The notes under the pieces were generated by a model. That model was not told where the DNA came from. It ran no database searches and was given only the letters and a program-made list of their open reading frames with translations. A stretch of 27,912 nucleotides of DNA, taken from positions 1 to 27,912 of the forward strand of contig CAYOKT010000038.1 of NCBI GenBank assembly GCA_964404605.1. Reading direction: 5' to 3'. Below, in pieces: positions 1 through 6,934 of the stretch (positions are counted from its first letter, which is position 1; every line of letters starts with the position of its first letter). This DNA is from CAYOKT01 sp964404605 (GTDB taxonomy: Bacteria; Electryoneota; Electryoneia; Electryoneales; Electryoneaceae). A program made the position numbers and the translations under genes.

Positions 1-631
1 GGCGGGCCGCCAACGAACGGGCTTCGGCCGCCGTGAGCACGCGGTAATGGGGATCGTACGCCCGGTGGTAGATCTCCGAATGGTGCACCGCGGGCCAGCC
101 GGCGGAGCGAAGCAGGGGGTCGAGGGAGGCGAGGTCGTTCCAGGTGATCGTGCCGAGCGGACTGTTCTGCGCCGCCGCGAGAAGGGTCGTCCACTCCTCT
201 CGCAGCGCCGAGGTGTCGGGTTGCACCTCGCGGGCGGAACGGAGGACGGCGGCCGCGAGGCCGGCGGTCTCGCCCCCGGCGCGGAGGTAGGGCCGGAGGT
301 AGAGCCGCACCAGGCCGCGGCCCAGGGGCTCGAGGAGCAGCGTATCGGGCCGTGCCCCGCTCCCGGGGGATTCGGCCCGCAGGGCGGCCGTTTCACGCTC
401 CAGCCATTCGCGGACCTGCGCGGAGTCCGCCGCCGCGTGGGCGGGGCCCATGGTCCGCTGGTAGAGCAGCTTGTAGAGGTCCTCCGCCTGCATCAAGGGG
501 TAGCGGGCGAGGTGTTCGCGGACCACGGCGAGGGATTCCGTCTCCGGTGCGCCGCAACCGGCGAGGAGAACCGGGAGCAGGAGTCCGAGGGAGAGGCGGG
601 CGCGGCGCGGGGGAAGGACGGACCGGAACAC
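1..631 (-). CDS. Lipoprotein of unknown function, 3' end outside window
   Basis: I read this gene directly on the minus strand. It starts at a GTG (629-631) that overlaps the TAG stop of the upstream PorV-like gene (TAGTG), with GGGGAGG just upstream, so translational coupling is likely. The first ~25 residues are a basic stretch and a hydrophobic core ending in the lipobox LLAGC, followed by GAPETES, a classical signal peptidase II site. The protein is therefore probably anchored to a membrane facing the periplasm. The remainder visible here (about 210 codons, no stop before the edge) is helical-looking with charged and Leu/Ala-rich stretches, a YPLMQAEDLYKLLYQ segment, and an aromatic/His-rich part (WPAVHHSEIYHRAYDPHYR) near the edge. 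I do not recognise a functional family. Cotranscription with the PorV-like gene hints at a cell-envelope role, which is inference. Confidence 0.75.
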   Translation of the reverse strand, partial: MFRSVLPPRRARLSLGLLLPVLLAGCGAPETESLAVVREHLARYPLMQAEDLYKLLYQRTMGPAHAAADSAQVREWLERETAALRAESPGSGARPDTLLLEPLGRGLVRLYLRPYLRAGGETAGLAAAVLRSAREVQPDTSALREEWTTLLAAAQNSPLGTITWNDLASLDPLLRSAGWPAVHHSEIYHRAYDPHYRVLTAAEARSLAAR

Positions 632-1587
632 TACCTCCCCCAGCGGTAGGCGAGGCTGATGCGGTGAGTCTCGCCCAGGTCATCATGCCCGACGAAGGCG
701 TAGTGCAGCGCCAGGTCGCCGAGGGCCAGGCCCGCGCCGTAGGTCATCCGGCCGTCGTCCGTGCCGATCCGCACGGAGACCCGGTCCTGGATCGTGTACT
801 CGAGACCGGCGTGCAGGGCGGTGAACTCCTCGTTGCCCGCCGATTCGAGCCGGATCTCCATCTCGACCACCGGCACCACCCGCGCCTTCAGCCGTTCGAG
901 GGGCAGGTCGAGAGCCGCGCCGAGGCGCGCCGTGGGGGCGATGCCCTCCTGCCGCCCGGTGTTCCAGGCGAGCACGGTGGTCAGGGCGTCGCGAAGCTGC
1001 CCCGCGAGGGTCAGGCGCCCGAACGAACGGGCGTACCCGATATCGAAGCCCAACCCGAGGGCGTTGCTCGTGTACAGGCGTTTGCCGATCAGCTTCGCGC
1101 TCGCCCCGATGCGGCCATAGGGTTTTTCCATCGCGTAGGCGAAGAACAGGGCGTACTCGGAGGCACTGCCGCTCTCCTCGCTGATCACGCGGTTGTCCGG
1201 GCCGATCGGCCGGGAGGGGTCGCGCAGGCGGGTGATCGGGATGTCATCCACCCCCTGGCGGACGAGGCCGACGCCGAGAGCCCCGCCCTCCTGCCGGGCG
1301 CGGCGCACGTAGGCGGCGTGGTCCACCTTGACCGCGCCGGTGAAGCGGTCGGCGTGCATCAGGGAGAGCGCCTGTCGCCGGCTGGGCGCCAGGAGCGCCG
1401 GGTTGGCGAGTACGGCGGCGGGCCCCGCAGCGATGGCGACCCCGGCCCCGCCGAGAGCGAGCAGACGCGCGCTGGACTGCCCGGTGAGGAAGTCCCCGGC
1501 GTACCTGGCGCCCCAGTCGAACTCCGCATGGGCTGGAAGCGAGGAGAGGAGAAGAAGGAGGGCGAGCAGTGGGAGGCGTGGTCTCAT
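631..1587 (-). CDS. PorV/PorQ (UPF0164)-type outer-membrane beta-barrel protein
   Basis: A 318-residue protein. I chose the ATG at 1585-1587 because it opens directly onto a signal peptide: MRPRLPL, then a poly-Leu core, then a likely cleavage after AHA. The mature start is EFDWGARYAGDFL, followed by a glycine/alanine-rich motif (SARLLALGGAGVAIA) and AAVLANPALL. That 'G-G-A...NPA-L' arrangement is typical of PorV/UPF0164 and FadL-like barrels. The rest shows alternating amphipathic beta-strand patterns (for example HYAFVGHDDLGETHRISLAYRWGR) and ends in an aromatic/charged terminal strand as outer-membrane barrels do. Known family members sit in the outer membrane of FCB-type bacteria, and some shuttle cargo for type IX secretion. 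No other type IX gene is visible, so I do not assign that role. The stop overlaps the downstream lipoprotein start. Confidence 0.75.
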   Translation of the reverse strand: MRPRLPLLALLLLLSSLPAHAEFDWGARYAGDFLTGQSSARLLALGGAGVAIAAGPAAVLANPALLAPSRRQALSLMHADRFTGAVKVDHAAYVRRARQEGGALGVGLVRQGVDDIPITRLRDPSRPIGPDNRVISEESGSASEYALFFAYAMEKPYGRIGASAKLIGKRLYTSNALGLGFDIGYARSFGRLTLAGQLRDALTTVLAWNTGRQEGIAPTARLGAALDLPLERLKARVVPVVEMEIRLESAGNEEFTALHAGLEYTIQDRVSVRIGTDDGRMTYGAGLALGDLALHYAFVGHDDLGETHRISLAYRWGR

Positions 1588-1899
1588 GATCCTGTCTCTC
1601 TCGGTTTTGCGTTCATCCCGCGCCCCCCGAGACAACGCGATCACCCTCCGAAAGGCACTCGCGCACGTGCCGGGGAGAGCCGGACCGGTTCCGACAATCC
1701 CTGTCCGGTCCGAAGTGCAACCCTGGCACAAGATGGCGCGCGTGTCCTCCGAGATGGTGATCCTGCGTTCAAGCTACGCGCACGATGATGCGGGAGTCAA
1801 GCTGAAGGGGCTGAGCGCGCCCTCCCCGGCCGCTTTTTACCCGCTGGCTCTCGCGGGTCGCCGGGTCCCGGGGGCGGCGGAGCCGGAACGGGCGGCGTT
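1588..1899. other. Intergenic gap between acyl-CoA-synthetase-like gene and porV-like gene
   Basis: These 312 bases have no convincing gene. Both neighbours are minus-strand, so the gap should hold the 3' end of one transcript and possibly a promoter for the PorV-like gene. I see no clean hairpin plus T-tract and no strong -35/-10 pair. Open frames crossing it are antisense or out-of-frame shadows with arginine/proline-rich translations. Confidence 0.6.
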
Positions 1900-3459
1900 T
1901 CACCCCGGGTTCCCGGGAGCCTCCTCCTCGGGCCACCAGCCCTCCCGCAATGCCCGGCGGAGGATGTCGCCGCTGGGGGCGCGCGGCAGGCGGGGGATCA
2001 CCTGCACGCGGCTCGGCACCTTGTAGCGGGCGATCCGTTCCGTGCAGTAGCTGATCAGGTCGGCCTCGTGGATCGGGGAGCCCCCCCGGGGAACGATGAA
2101 GGCGACGATCTCTTCGCCCCGCTTGTGGTTCTCCACCCCGATCACTGCGCTGGCGTACACGTTCGGATGGGCGTTGAGCACCTGCTCCACCTCGCGCGGG
2201 TAGACGGAGAAGCCGCCCCGGTTGATCCGGTCGTGCATCCGGCCCACACCGTACAGCCAGCCTTCGAGGTCGATGCGTCCGAGGTCGGAGGTGTGGAACC
2301 ATCCTTCATCGTCGACCGCGTTCGCCGTGGCGTCCGGCCGGTTCCAATACCCCTTGAACACCCCCGGTCCGCGGACGATGATCTCGCCCACCTCGTCGAC
2401 GGGCTTGACCGTGCCGTCCTCGCCGACGACCCGGATCTCGCACCCGGAGATGGGGCGGCCGAAGGCGTCCTGCGGGGTCTGCTCCCGGTGGGCGGGGTTC
2501 ACCGCGATGGTCGAGCAGGTTTCGCAGGTGCCGTAGACCGTGGAGAGGCGGGCGTTGAAGAGGGATTCGAAGTGGTTGCGCACCTCCGCGTCGAGGGGAC
2601 CGCCGCCGCAGAGGGCGAAGCGCAGCCGCCCGCCTCCCTCCTCGCCCTCCGACTCGATCAGGCCGGTGAAATGGGCGGGCAGGCCGACGAACACCGTAAC
2701 CCGTCCGCCGGTGATCGTCTCCAGCGCCTCCTCGGGGTCGAAACGGGACTGGAGGAGGAGGGAGGAGCGGGCGAAGTGCAACGTGTGGAGCTGGAGCACC
2801 CCGCCGAAGGGATGGTAGAAGGGCATCGCGCCGAAGACCACGTCGTCCGGTTTCAGCCGCAGCGCCTTCTGAGTCTCCCCGCTCACGAAGAGGACGTTTT
2901 CATGGCTCAGCATCGCGCCCTTCGGGCGTCCCGTGATCCCGGCGGTGTAGCGAATCTGGGCGCAGTCCGCCCCGCCGCCGACCGGGTCGCTCTCGAGGGG
3001 GCCGGCCTCACCCATCCAGCGGGCGAAGTCATGCACGTTCTCCCGCGGCTCCCCGGCGTCGATCTCGATGATGTGGCGCATGCTCTCGGTGTCGCGGGCG
3101 GCCTCCTCGACGAGGTCGTGGTACCCGCCCCAGGTGACCAGCACCTTCGCCTCGCTGTCGTCGAGCAGGTAGCCGAGTTCCTCGCCGCGGGTGAGGACAT
3201 GAACCGGAACGAGGACCGCCCCGAGGAGGTAGAGGGCGTACTCGATGAAGAGGAACGGCGGGATGTTCGGCAGCATCAGCGCCACCCGGTCGCCCGGTTC
3301 GACGCCCAGGCCGGCGAGCCCCCCCGCCGCGCGCCGCGCGGCCCTCTCGACCTCCGTCCAGCTCAGGACGTGGTCGCGCCAGTAGAGGCCGGGGCGGTCC
3401 CCCTCTTCCGCGGCCCGGCGCGCGAGCAGACTGAAGAGGTTGTCCTCCCGTTCGCTCAT
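1900..3459 (-). CDS. AMP-dependent synthetase/ligase (acyl-CoA synthetase-like), catalytic A10 lysine replaced
   Basis: A 519-residue adenylate-forming (ANL) enzyme. The family activates a carboxylic acid with ATP and usually transfers it to CoA. The start ATG (3457-3459) overlaps the comM stop as ATGA and has a near-perfect Shine-Dalgarno, GGAGGTGAT. Core motifs are present but drifted. The A3 loop is YTAGITGRPKGAMLSH (residues 171-186; usual TSGTTG), A5 is YGTCET (309-314; usual YGxTE), A7 reads FHTSDLGRID (usual TGD), and A8 is GRMHDRINRGGF (407-418). At A10, where the family has PSGKILRR, this protein has PSGDILRR, so the lysine that contacts acyl and phosphate groups in adenylation is Asp498. 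The AAG-to-GAC change needs more than one substitution, so a simple read error is unlikely. It may be an impaired, altered or non-adenylating ANL protein. The specific substrate cannot be read from sequence. Confidence 0.85.
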   Translation of the reverse strand: MSEREDNLFSLLARRAAEEGDRPGLYWRDHVLSWTEVERAARRAAGGLAGLGVEPGDRVALMLPNIPPFLFIEYALYLLGAVLVPVHVLTRGEELGYLLDDSEAKVLVTWGGYHDLVEEAARDTESMRHIIEIDAGEPRENVHDFARWMGEAGPLESDPVGGGADCAQIRYTAGITGRPKGAMLSHENVLFVSGETQKALRLKPDDVVFGAMPFYHPFGGVLQLHTLHFARSSLLLQSRFDPEEALETITGGRVTVFVGLPAHFTGLIESEGEEGGGRLRFALCGGGPLDAEVRNHFESLFNARLSTVYGTCETCSTIAVNPAHREQTPQDAFGRPISGCEIRVVGEDGTVKPVDEVGEIIVRGPGVFKGYWNRPDATANAVDDEGWFHTSDLGRIDLEGWLYGVGRMHDRINRGGFSVYPREVEQVLNAHPNVYASAVIGVENHKRGEEIVAFIVPRGGSPIHEADLISYCTERIARYKVPSRVQVIPRLPRAPSGDILRRALREGWWPEEEAPGNPG

Positions 3460-4988
3460 ATCACCTCCGCCCGGTCCATCTCCCGGAAACCGACCGCCTC
3501 GAGGACGTGCTCGACCCCGACCTCGCCGGACCCCGCCAGGTCGGCGATGGTCCGCGCCACCTTGATCGACCGGCTGTGCGCCCGGGCGGAGAGGGCGAGG
3601 CGCTGGATCGCCTGTTGCAGGGCGGTCTCCGCCTCGGGGGTCACATTCGCCAGGGTGCGCAGGTGACGGTTGGTCATCTCGCCGTTGGAGTAGATCCCGC
3701 TCTCCCGGAAGCGGTGCAGTTGTCGCTCCCGCGCCTCGACCACCCGCTCGCGGATCAGGCGGGAGGGCTCGCCCTCTTCCTTCAGGGTCAGCTCCTCCGG
3801 CTTGACCGAGGGCACGGGGACGTGCAGGTCGATCCGGTCGAGCAGCGGGCCGGAGATGCGGGAACGGTAGGAGCGGATCTGGGCGGGGTTGCAGGCGCAC
3901 TCCCGGCGCGAGTCGCCGTGGTAGCCGCAGGGGCAGGGGTTCATCGCCGCGACGAAGAGGAAGCGGGCGGGGAAGCGCGTCGTCATCGCCACCCGGGCGA
4001 TAATCACCTCGCCGTCCTCCAGCGGCTGGCGCATCGACTCCAGCGCGGCTTTCCTGAACTCCGGCAACTCGTCGAGGAAGAGCACGCCGCGGTGGCTCAG
4101 GCTCACCTCGCCGGGCACCGGCACCGTGCCGCCGCCGATCAGACCGGCGTCGGAAATGGTATGATGGGGCGAGCGGAAGGGCCGGGTGGCGAGCAGCGCC
4201 GTCCCCGGCTTGAGGGTCCCCGCCACGCTGTGAATCTGCGTCGTCTCCAGCGCCTCTTCGAGGGTGGGGTCCGGGAGAATGGTCGGCAGGCGGCGCGCGA
4301 GCATCGTCTTGCCGGAGCCGGGCGGGCCGATGAGCAGCACGTTGTGATTCCCCGCGGCGGCGATTTCCAGCGCCCGCTTGGAACGCTCCTGCCCCTTGAC
4401 CTCGCGGAAATCCACCTCGTAACGGCGGCTCTCCTCGAAGATGTCCCGGATGTCGATCGTGTAGGGGATGACCTGGTCCTCGCCGTTGAGGAAGTCGACC
4501 ACATCCCGCAGGGTGCCCATCGGGAAGATGTCCACGCCCTCGGCGACGGCGGCCTCGTCGGCGTTCTCCTGGGGCACGATGAGCGCCTTGCCGCCCACCC
4601 GGCGCACCGCGAGGGCCGCCGGGAGCACGCCGCGCACCGGCCGCAACCGGCCGTCCAGCGCGAGTTCGCCGAGGAGGACGAACTTCGGCAGGTTCTCCGC
4701 GCTCACCTGCCCGCTGGCGGCGAGGAGGCCGACGGCGATGGGCAGGTCATAGGCGCTGCCCTCCTTCCGCAGGTCGGCCGGGGCGAGGTTCACCGTCACC
4801 CGCTTGCGCGGGAAGAGGAGGCCGGTGTTCTTCATCGCCGCGCCGACACGGTCCTTCGCCTCCTTGATCGAGGTCCCGGCGAGCCCGACGATGGTGAACT
4901 GGAACAACCCGCCCTCGATCTGGCTCTCCACTTCGACCAGCAGGGCGTCGATCCCCTGCAGCGCAATAGTCCACAGCTTGCTGAACAT
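3456..4988 (-). CDS. comM: YifB/ComM-family Mg-chelatase-like AAA+ ATPase
   Basis: A 510-residue protein of normal length for the family. The N-terminal domain (about 1-175) carries the family signature GLAGTSIKEAKDRV and NLAPADLRKEGSAYDLPIAVG. The AAA+ core follows: Walker A GPPGSGKT at 221-228 and Walker B GVLFLDELPEF near 301-311. A cysteine cluster (C352, C354, C364, C366 in PCPCGYHGD and ECACNPAQ) precedes RISGPLLDRIDLHVPVPSV, and a C-terminal helical Mg-chelatase domain ends the protein. ComM is known as a hexameric helicase that promotes branch migration during integration of transformed DNA. Outside competent bacteria the same family is widespread and less characterised. The start ATG overlaps the pgeF stop by one base (TGATG), and the stop overlaps the next gene (ATGA), so the genes are probably cotranslated. 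Position beside mutM suggests a DNA-maintenance neighbourhood. Confidence 0.93.
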   Translation of the reverse strand: MFSKLWTIALQGIDALLVEVESQIEGGLFQFTIVGLAGTSIKEAKDRVGAAMKNTGLLFPRKRVTVNLAPADLRKEGSAYDLPIAVGLLAASGQVSAENLPKFVLLGELALDGRLRPVRGVLPAALAVRRVGGKALIVPQENADEAAVAEGVDIFPMGTLRDVVDFLNGEDQVIPYTIDIRDIFEESRRYEVDFREVKGQERSKRALEIAAAGNHNVLLIGPPGSGKTMLARRLPTILPDPTLEEALETTQIHSVAGTLKPGTALLATRPFRSPHHTISDAGLIGGGTVPVPGEVSLSHRGVLFLDELPEFRKAALESMRQPLEDGEVIIARVAMTTRFPARFLFVAAMNPCPCGYHGDSRRECACNPAQIRSYRSRISGPLLDRIDLHVPVPSVKPEELTLKEEGEPSRLIRERVVEARERQLHRFRESGIYSNGEMTNRHLRTLANVTPEAETALQQAIQRLALSARAHSRSIKVARTIADLAGSGEVGVEHVLEAVGFREMDRAEVI

Positions 4989-5770
4989 CAGGGTGCCGTT
5001 CGTGTGATGATCGCGGCCATCGGCGCGAAAGATTCCCCATCCCGGCGGCGGGAGCTGAGGTATTCGTGGGAGAAGGTACAGGCGAAAGCCTCCGTGTTCA
5101 CAGCGGCCCCGGCCGCCTCGGCCTGCAATTTCGCCCCGGAGAGGAGGTCCAGGAAGGTCCGGCCGTCGCGTTCGACCACCGCCGGGGCGAGGGTCGCATC
5201 GGCGCGGAACCGGGCCGCCACCTCCCCGCTGACCTCGTAATGATCGACCCCGATGCCCGGCCCGATGGCGACCGTGACCCCGGCGCGCTCATCCTCGGGC
5301 ACCGCTTCGATGAGGTTCCGCACCACCCCGGCCGCCAGCCCGCGCCAGCCGACATGGGCGAGCCCGATCCAGCCGCTCGCGGGCGCGTAGAGCCACACCG
5401 GCATGCAGTCGGCGTGCGTCGTCATCAGGACGAGGTTCGTCTCGCGTGTCAGCAGCGCGTCCGTTTCCGGCGGGGCGGAGGAGAACTCCCGCGCGCCGCG
5501 GCGGGCATCGGCGCCGCCGACAATCTTCACGTTGGCGGTGTGCGCCAGGCCGGCGGCGACCACCCGGTCGAGGGAGAGGTCGTAGAGCCGGAGGAAGGAT
5601 ATCCGGTTGTGGGCGACATCCCATTCCGGGTGGCCGTTGAAGGACATCGGGCCGAACTCCCGCCGGGAGAGAGCCCAGAGGAGCCGGCTGCCGTCCGGGA
5701 GAAGCGCCTCCCCCTCAACCGCGGCCCGGGGGGAGTTGACATCGGGGGCAGAAAAATGTGCTGCGTCCAT
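4988..5770 (-). CDS. pgeF: PgeF/YfiH family laccase-domain protein
   Basis: A 260-residue protein from the DUF152 (multicopper polyphenol oxidase/laccase-domain) family. Members act on purine nucleosides (phosphorylase/deaminase activity) or on misincorporated peptidoglycan residues (E. coli PgeF/YfiH). The metal-binding residues are visible: a His in LAHTANVKIVGG, the Cys in TTHADCMPVWLY and a His in LAHVGWRGLAAGVV. The conserved GPGIGVDHYEVSGEV and the C-terminal SSRRRDGESFAPMAAII also match. I chose the ATG at 5768-5770 because no other ATG, GTG or TTG lies in frame before a conserved region, and GGAGCGG stands about 9 bases upstream. This start makes the gene overlap the end of mutM by 56 bases, longer than usual. 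If the true start is a rarer codon further in, the overlap would shrink. Confidence 0.88.
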   Translation of the reverse strand: MDAAHFSAPDVNSPRAAVEGEALLPDGSRLLWALSRREFGPMSFNGHPEWDVAHNRISFLRLYDLSLDRVVAAGLAHTANVKIVGGADARRGAREFSSAPPETDALLTRETNLVLMTTHADCMPVWLYAPASGWIGLAHVGWRGLAAGVVRNLIEAVPEDERAGVTVAIGPGIGVDHYEVSGEVAARFRADATLAPAVVERDGRTFLDLLSGAKLQAEAAGAAVNTEAFACTFSHEYLSSRRRDGESFAPMAAIITRTAP

Positions 5771-6542
5771 GTTGTGTCGCCCGCTCCACGGGTGTGCCGC
5801 AACGGGGGCAAGGTTTCCCCGCCCGGCCGTAAACGTGCAGTCGATTCGCGAATTTGCCCGGCTCGCCGTCCGGACGGCGGAAATCGGACAGCGTGGTTCC
5901 CATCTCCCCGATCGCCTCGCGGAGCACAGCGCGCATCGCGCGGTGCAGCCGCCGCACCTCCGCCCGCGACAGGTCACCCCCTGCGCGGAAGGGTGAAATC
6001 CGCGCCCGGAACAGGGCTTCGCCGGCGTAGATGTTCCCGATGCCGGCGACCAGGTCCTGGCGCAGGAGAAGCGCCTTCACCGGCGCGCGGCGGTGCGATA
6101 GGAGTCCCTCGAGTTCCGCCGCCGTAAAGGAGGAAGATAAGGGTTCCGCCCCGAGGGAGCGAAACCCCCGCGGGATCTCTCCCGCGAGCGGGAACAGGGT
6201 GCCGAAGGTGCGCGGATCGACGAAGTTCAACCTCCCGCCGCCGGCGAGGTGGAACACCGCGCGCAGGTGGGGGCTGTCGAGGGGTGCAACGGAGAGCAGC
6301 AGGCTGCCGCTCATTCCCAGGTGAACGGCGATGGAAGGGCGCCGGGACAGGTCGAGGAGGATGTACTTTCCCCGCCGCCGCACGCCCGTGATGACCGCTC
6401 CTTCGACCGCCCCGCGCAGCACCCCGGCCGGCACTCCCCGGTGGACCCGGGGGTGCAGCAGCTCGAGCCGTTCGATTCCCCGGCCTGTCAGTTCCGGCCG
6501 CAGGGCGCGGACGATGGTCTCGACCTCGGGCAGTTCGGGCGT
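5715..6542 (-). CDS. mutM: Formamidopyrimidine-DNA glycosylase (Fpg/MutM) with apparent ACG start
   Basis: This is a base-excision-repair enzyme that removes 8-oxoguanine and FapyG and nicks the strand with its N-terminal proline. The conserved N-terminus reads PELPEVETIVRALRPELTGRG, but the codon before Pro2 is ACG (6540-6542). No ATG, GTG or TTG stands in frame between it and the repeat region. A good Shine-Dalgarno, GGGGAG, sits six bases upstream of that ACG. Because catalysis needs Pro2 free after Met removal, starting exactly here is the only arrangement that fits the enzyme. A GTG start at 6434 would delete Pro2 and Glu3. Other hallmarks are present: GKYILLDL (Lys57 region), HLGMSG, DPRTFGTLF, GIGNIYAGEALF, and a C-terminal zinc finger (CPRCGTP...HGRSTFFCPRCQ). 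Length with this start is 275 residues, normal for the family. The start region is duplicated (see 6538-6658). Confidence 0.9.
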   Translation of the reverse strand, partial: TPELPEVETIVRALRPELTGRGIERLELLHPRVHRGVPAGVLRGAVEGAVITGVRRRGKYILLDLSRRPSIAVHLGMSGSLLLSVAPLDSPHLRAVFHLAGGGRLNFVDPRTFGTLFPLAGEIPRGFRSLGAEPLSSSFTAAELEGLLSHRRAPVKALLLRQDLVAGIGNIYAGEALFRARISPFRAGGDLSRAEVRRLHRAMRAVLREAIGEMGTTLSDFRRPDGEPGKFANRLHVYGRAGKPCPRCGTPVERATQHGRSTFFCPRCQLPPGRG

Positions 6543-6658
6543 GGTCGGCTCCCCGGTTGCTTTCAGGGGTTGTGGAAACCCTTATGAAACCCGGGGCAAG
6601 CCCGCCGCAGGCGGGCAGGTCCCGGGCCACCCCCGCCAGGCGTGGTCGGCTCCCCGGT
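6538..6658. repeat. 20-base direct repeat (6538-6557 and 6639-6658) flanking an 81-base segment at the mutM start
   Basis: The sequence GGCGTGGTCGGCTCCCCGGT occurs exactly at 6538-6557 and again at 6639-6658, an offset of 101 bases. On the minus strand it contains the mutM Shine-Dalgarno (GGGGAG) and the ACG start codon. The 81 bases between the copies are a member of the R2 repeat family (hairpin at 6590-6626). This is what an insertion with target duplication, or a tandem duplication followed by divergence, would leave. A 20-base target duplication is longer than usual for insertion sequences. Confidence 0.85.
6590..6626. repeat. R2 repeat, short form: nested GC hairpin
   Basis: Outer arms CCCGGG (6590-6595) and CCCGGG (6621-6626) enclose the perfect inner stem GCCCGCC/GGCGGGC (6600-6606/6610-6616) with a GCA loop. 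The left flank GGAAACCCTTATGAAACCCG recurs at 12981 and, slightly changed, at 6943. Here the longer middle part found in the other copies is missing. Confidence 0.7.
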
Positions 6659-6678
6659 GACCCGCTCGTTTCCAGCAA

Positions 6679-6793
6679 TGTCACTCTGACCTGTCCCGAC
6701 TTGTCGGGACGAGGGAAGAGTCTCGAAACGCCGCGCTTCCGTCGGATGCGAAACAGTTCGTTTCGAGATCCTTCACTGACGTTCAGGATGACA
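6679..6793. repeat. R1 repeat, copy 1 (115-base imperfect palindrome)
   Basis: The element begins TGTCACTCTGAC and ends TTCAGGATGACA, so the ends are inverted (TGTCA/TGACA). Internally CTCGAAACG (6723-6731) pairs with CGTTTCGAG (from 6759), and a small stem CCCGAC/GTCGGG lies near the left end. A second copy of exactly the same length is at 13110-13224, with about 14 differences in 115 positions by my alignment. It has no coding capacity of its own. Translations across it (for example MPNIVILNVSEGS) are a known type of spurious repeat-derived ORF. Confidence 0.85.
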
Positions 6794-6815
6794 ATATTAG
6801 GCACCAGCAGGGTAG

Positions 6816-6893
6816 CCCTGTCAGCTCCGATGACAGGGTTTGACAGGTATTTATGGTGTTATATGGCAGAATATAGCATATAGTGCAATATAA
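6816..6893 (+). repeat. R3 repeat, copy 1 (78 bases, AT-rich, TGACAGG motifs)
   Basis: It starts CCCTGTCAGCTCCGATGACA and continues with GGGTTTGACAGG, giving one inverted and two direct TGACAGG half-sites within about 32 bases. An AT-rich tail ends in GCAATATAA. The same 78 bases occur in opposite orientation at 27835-27912, with 15 mismatches by hand alignment (about 81% identity). AT content is far above the surroundings. Confidence 0.85.
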
Positions 6894-6934
6894 AGGGATG
6901 TAATCGGCGTACCCTGCCGAGAGCAGACAGTTCG

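Noticed and set aside
352..1788. Long + strand frame of 478 codons over the lipoprotein and porV-like genes
   Set aside because: High GC makes long antisense frames common. The minus strand carries signal peptides, a lipobox and family motifs here, and the + translation has none.
3460..3900. Upstream extension of the acyl-CoA-synthetase-like frame
   Set aside because: It overlaps comM in another frame, is Arg/Pro-rich and lacks homology. The ATG at 3459 has a near-perfect ribosome-binding site.
5974..6804. Open frame beginning MPNIVILNVSEGS on the minus strand
   Set aside because: Its start lies in the R1 repeat and it runs antisense-like through mutM in another frame. Such peptides are typical spurious translations of this repeat class.
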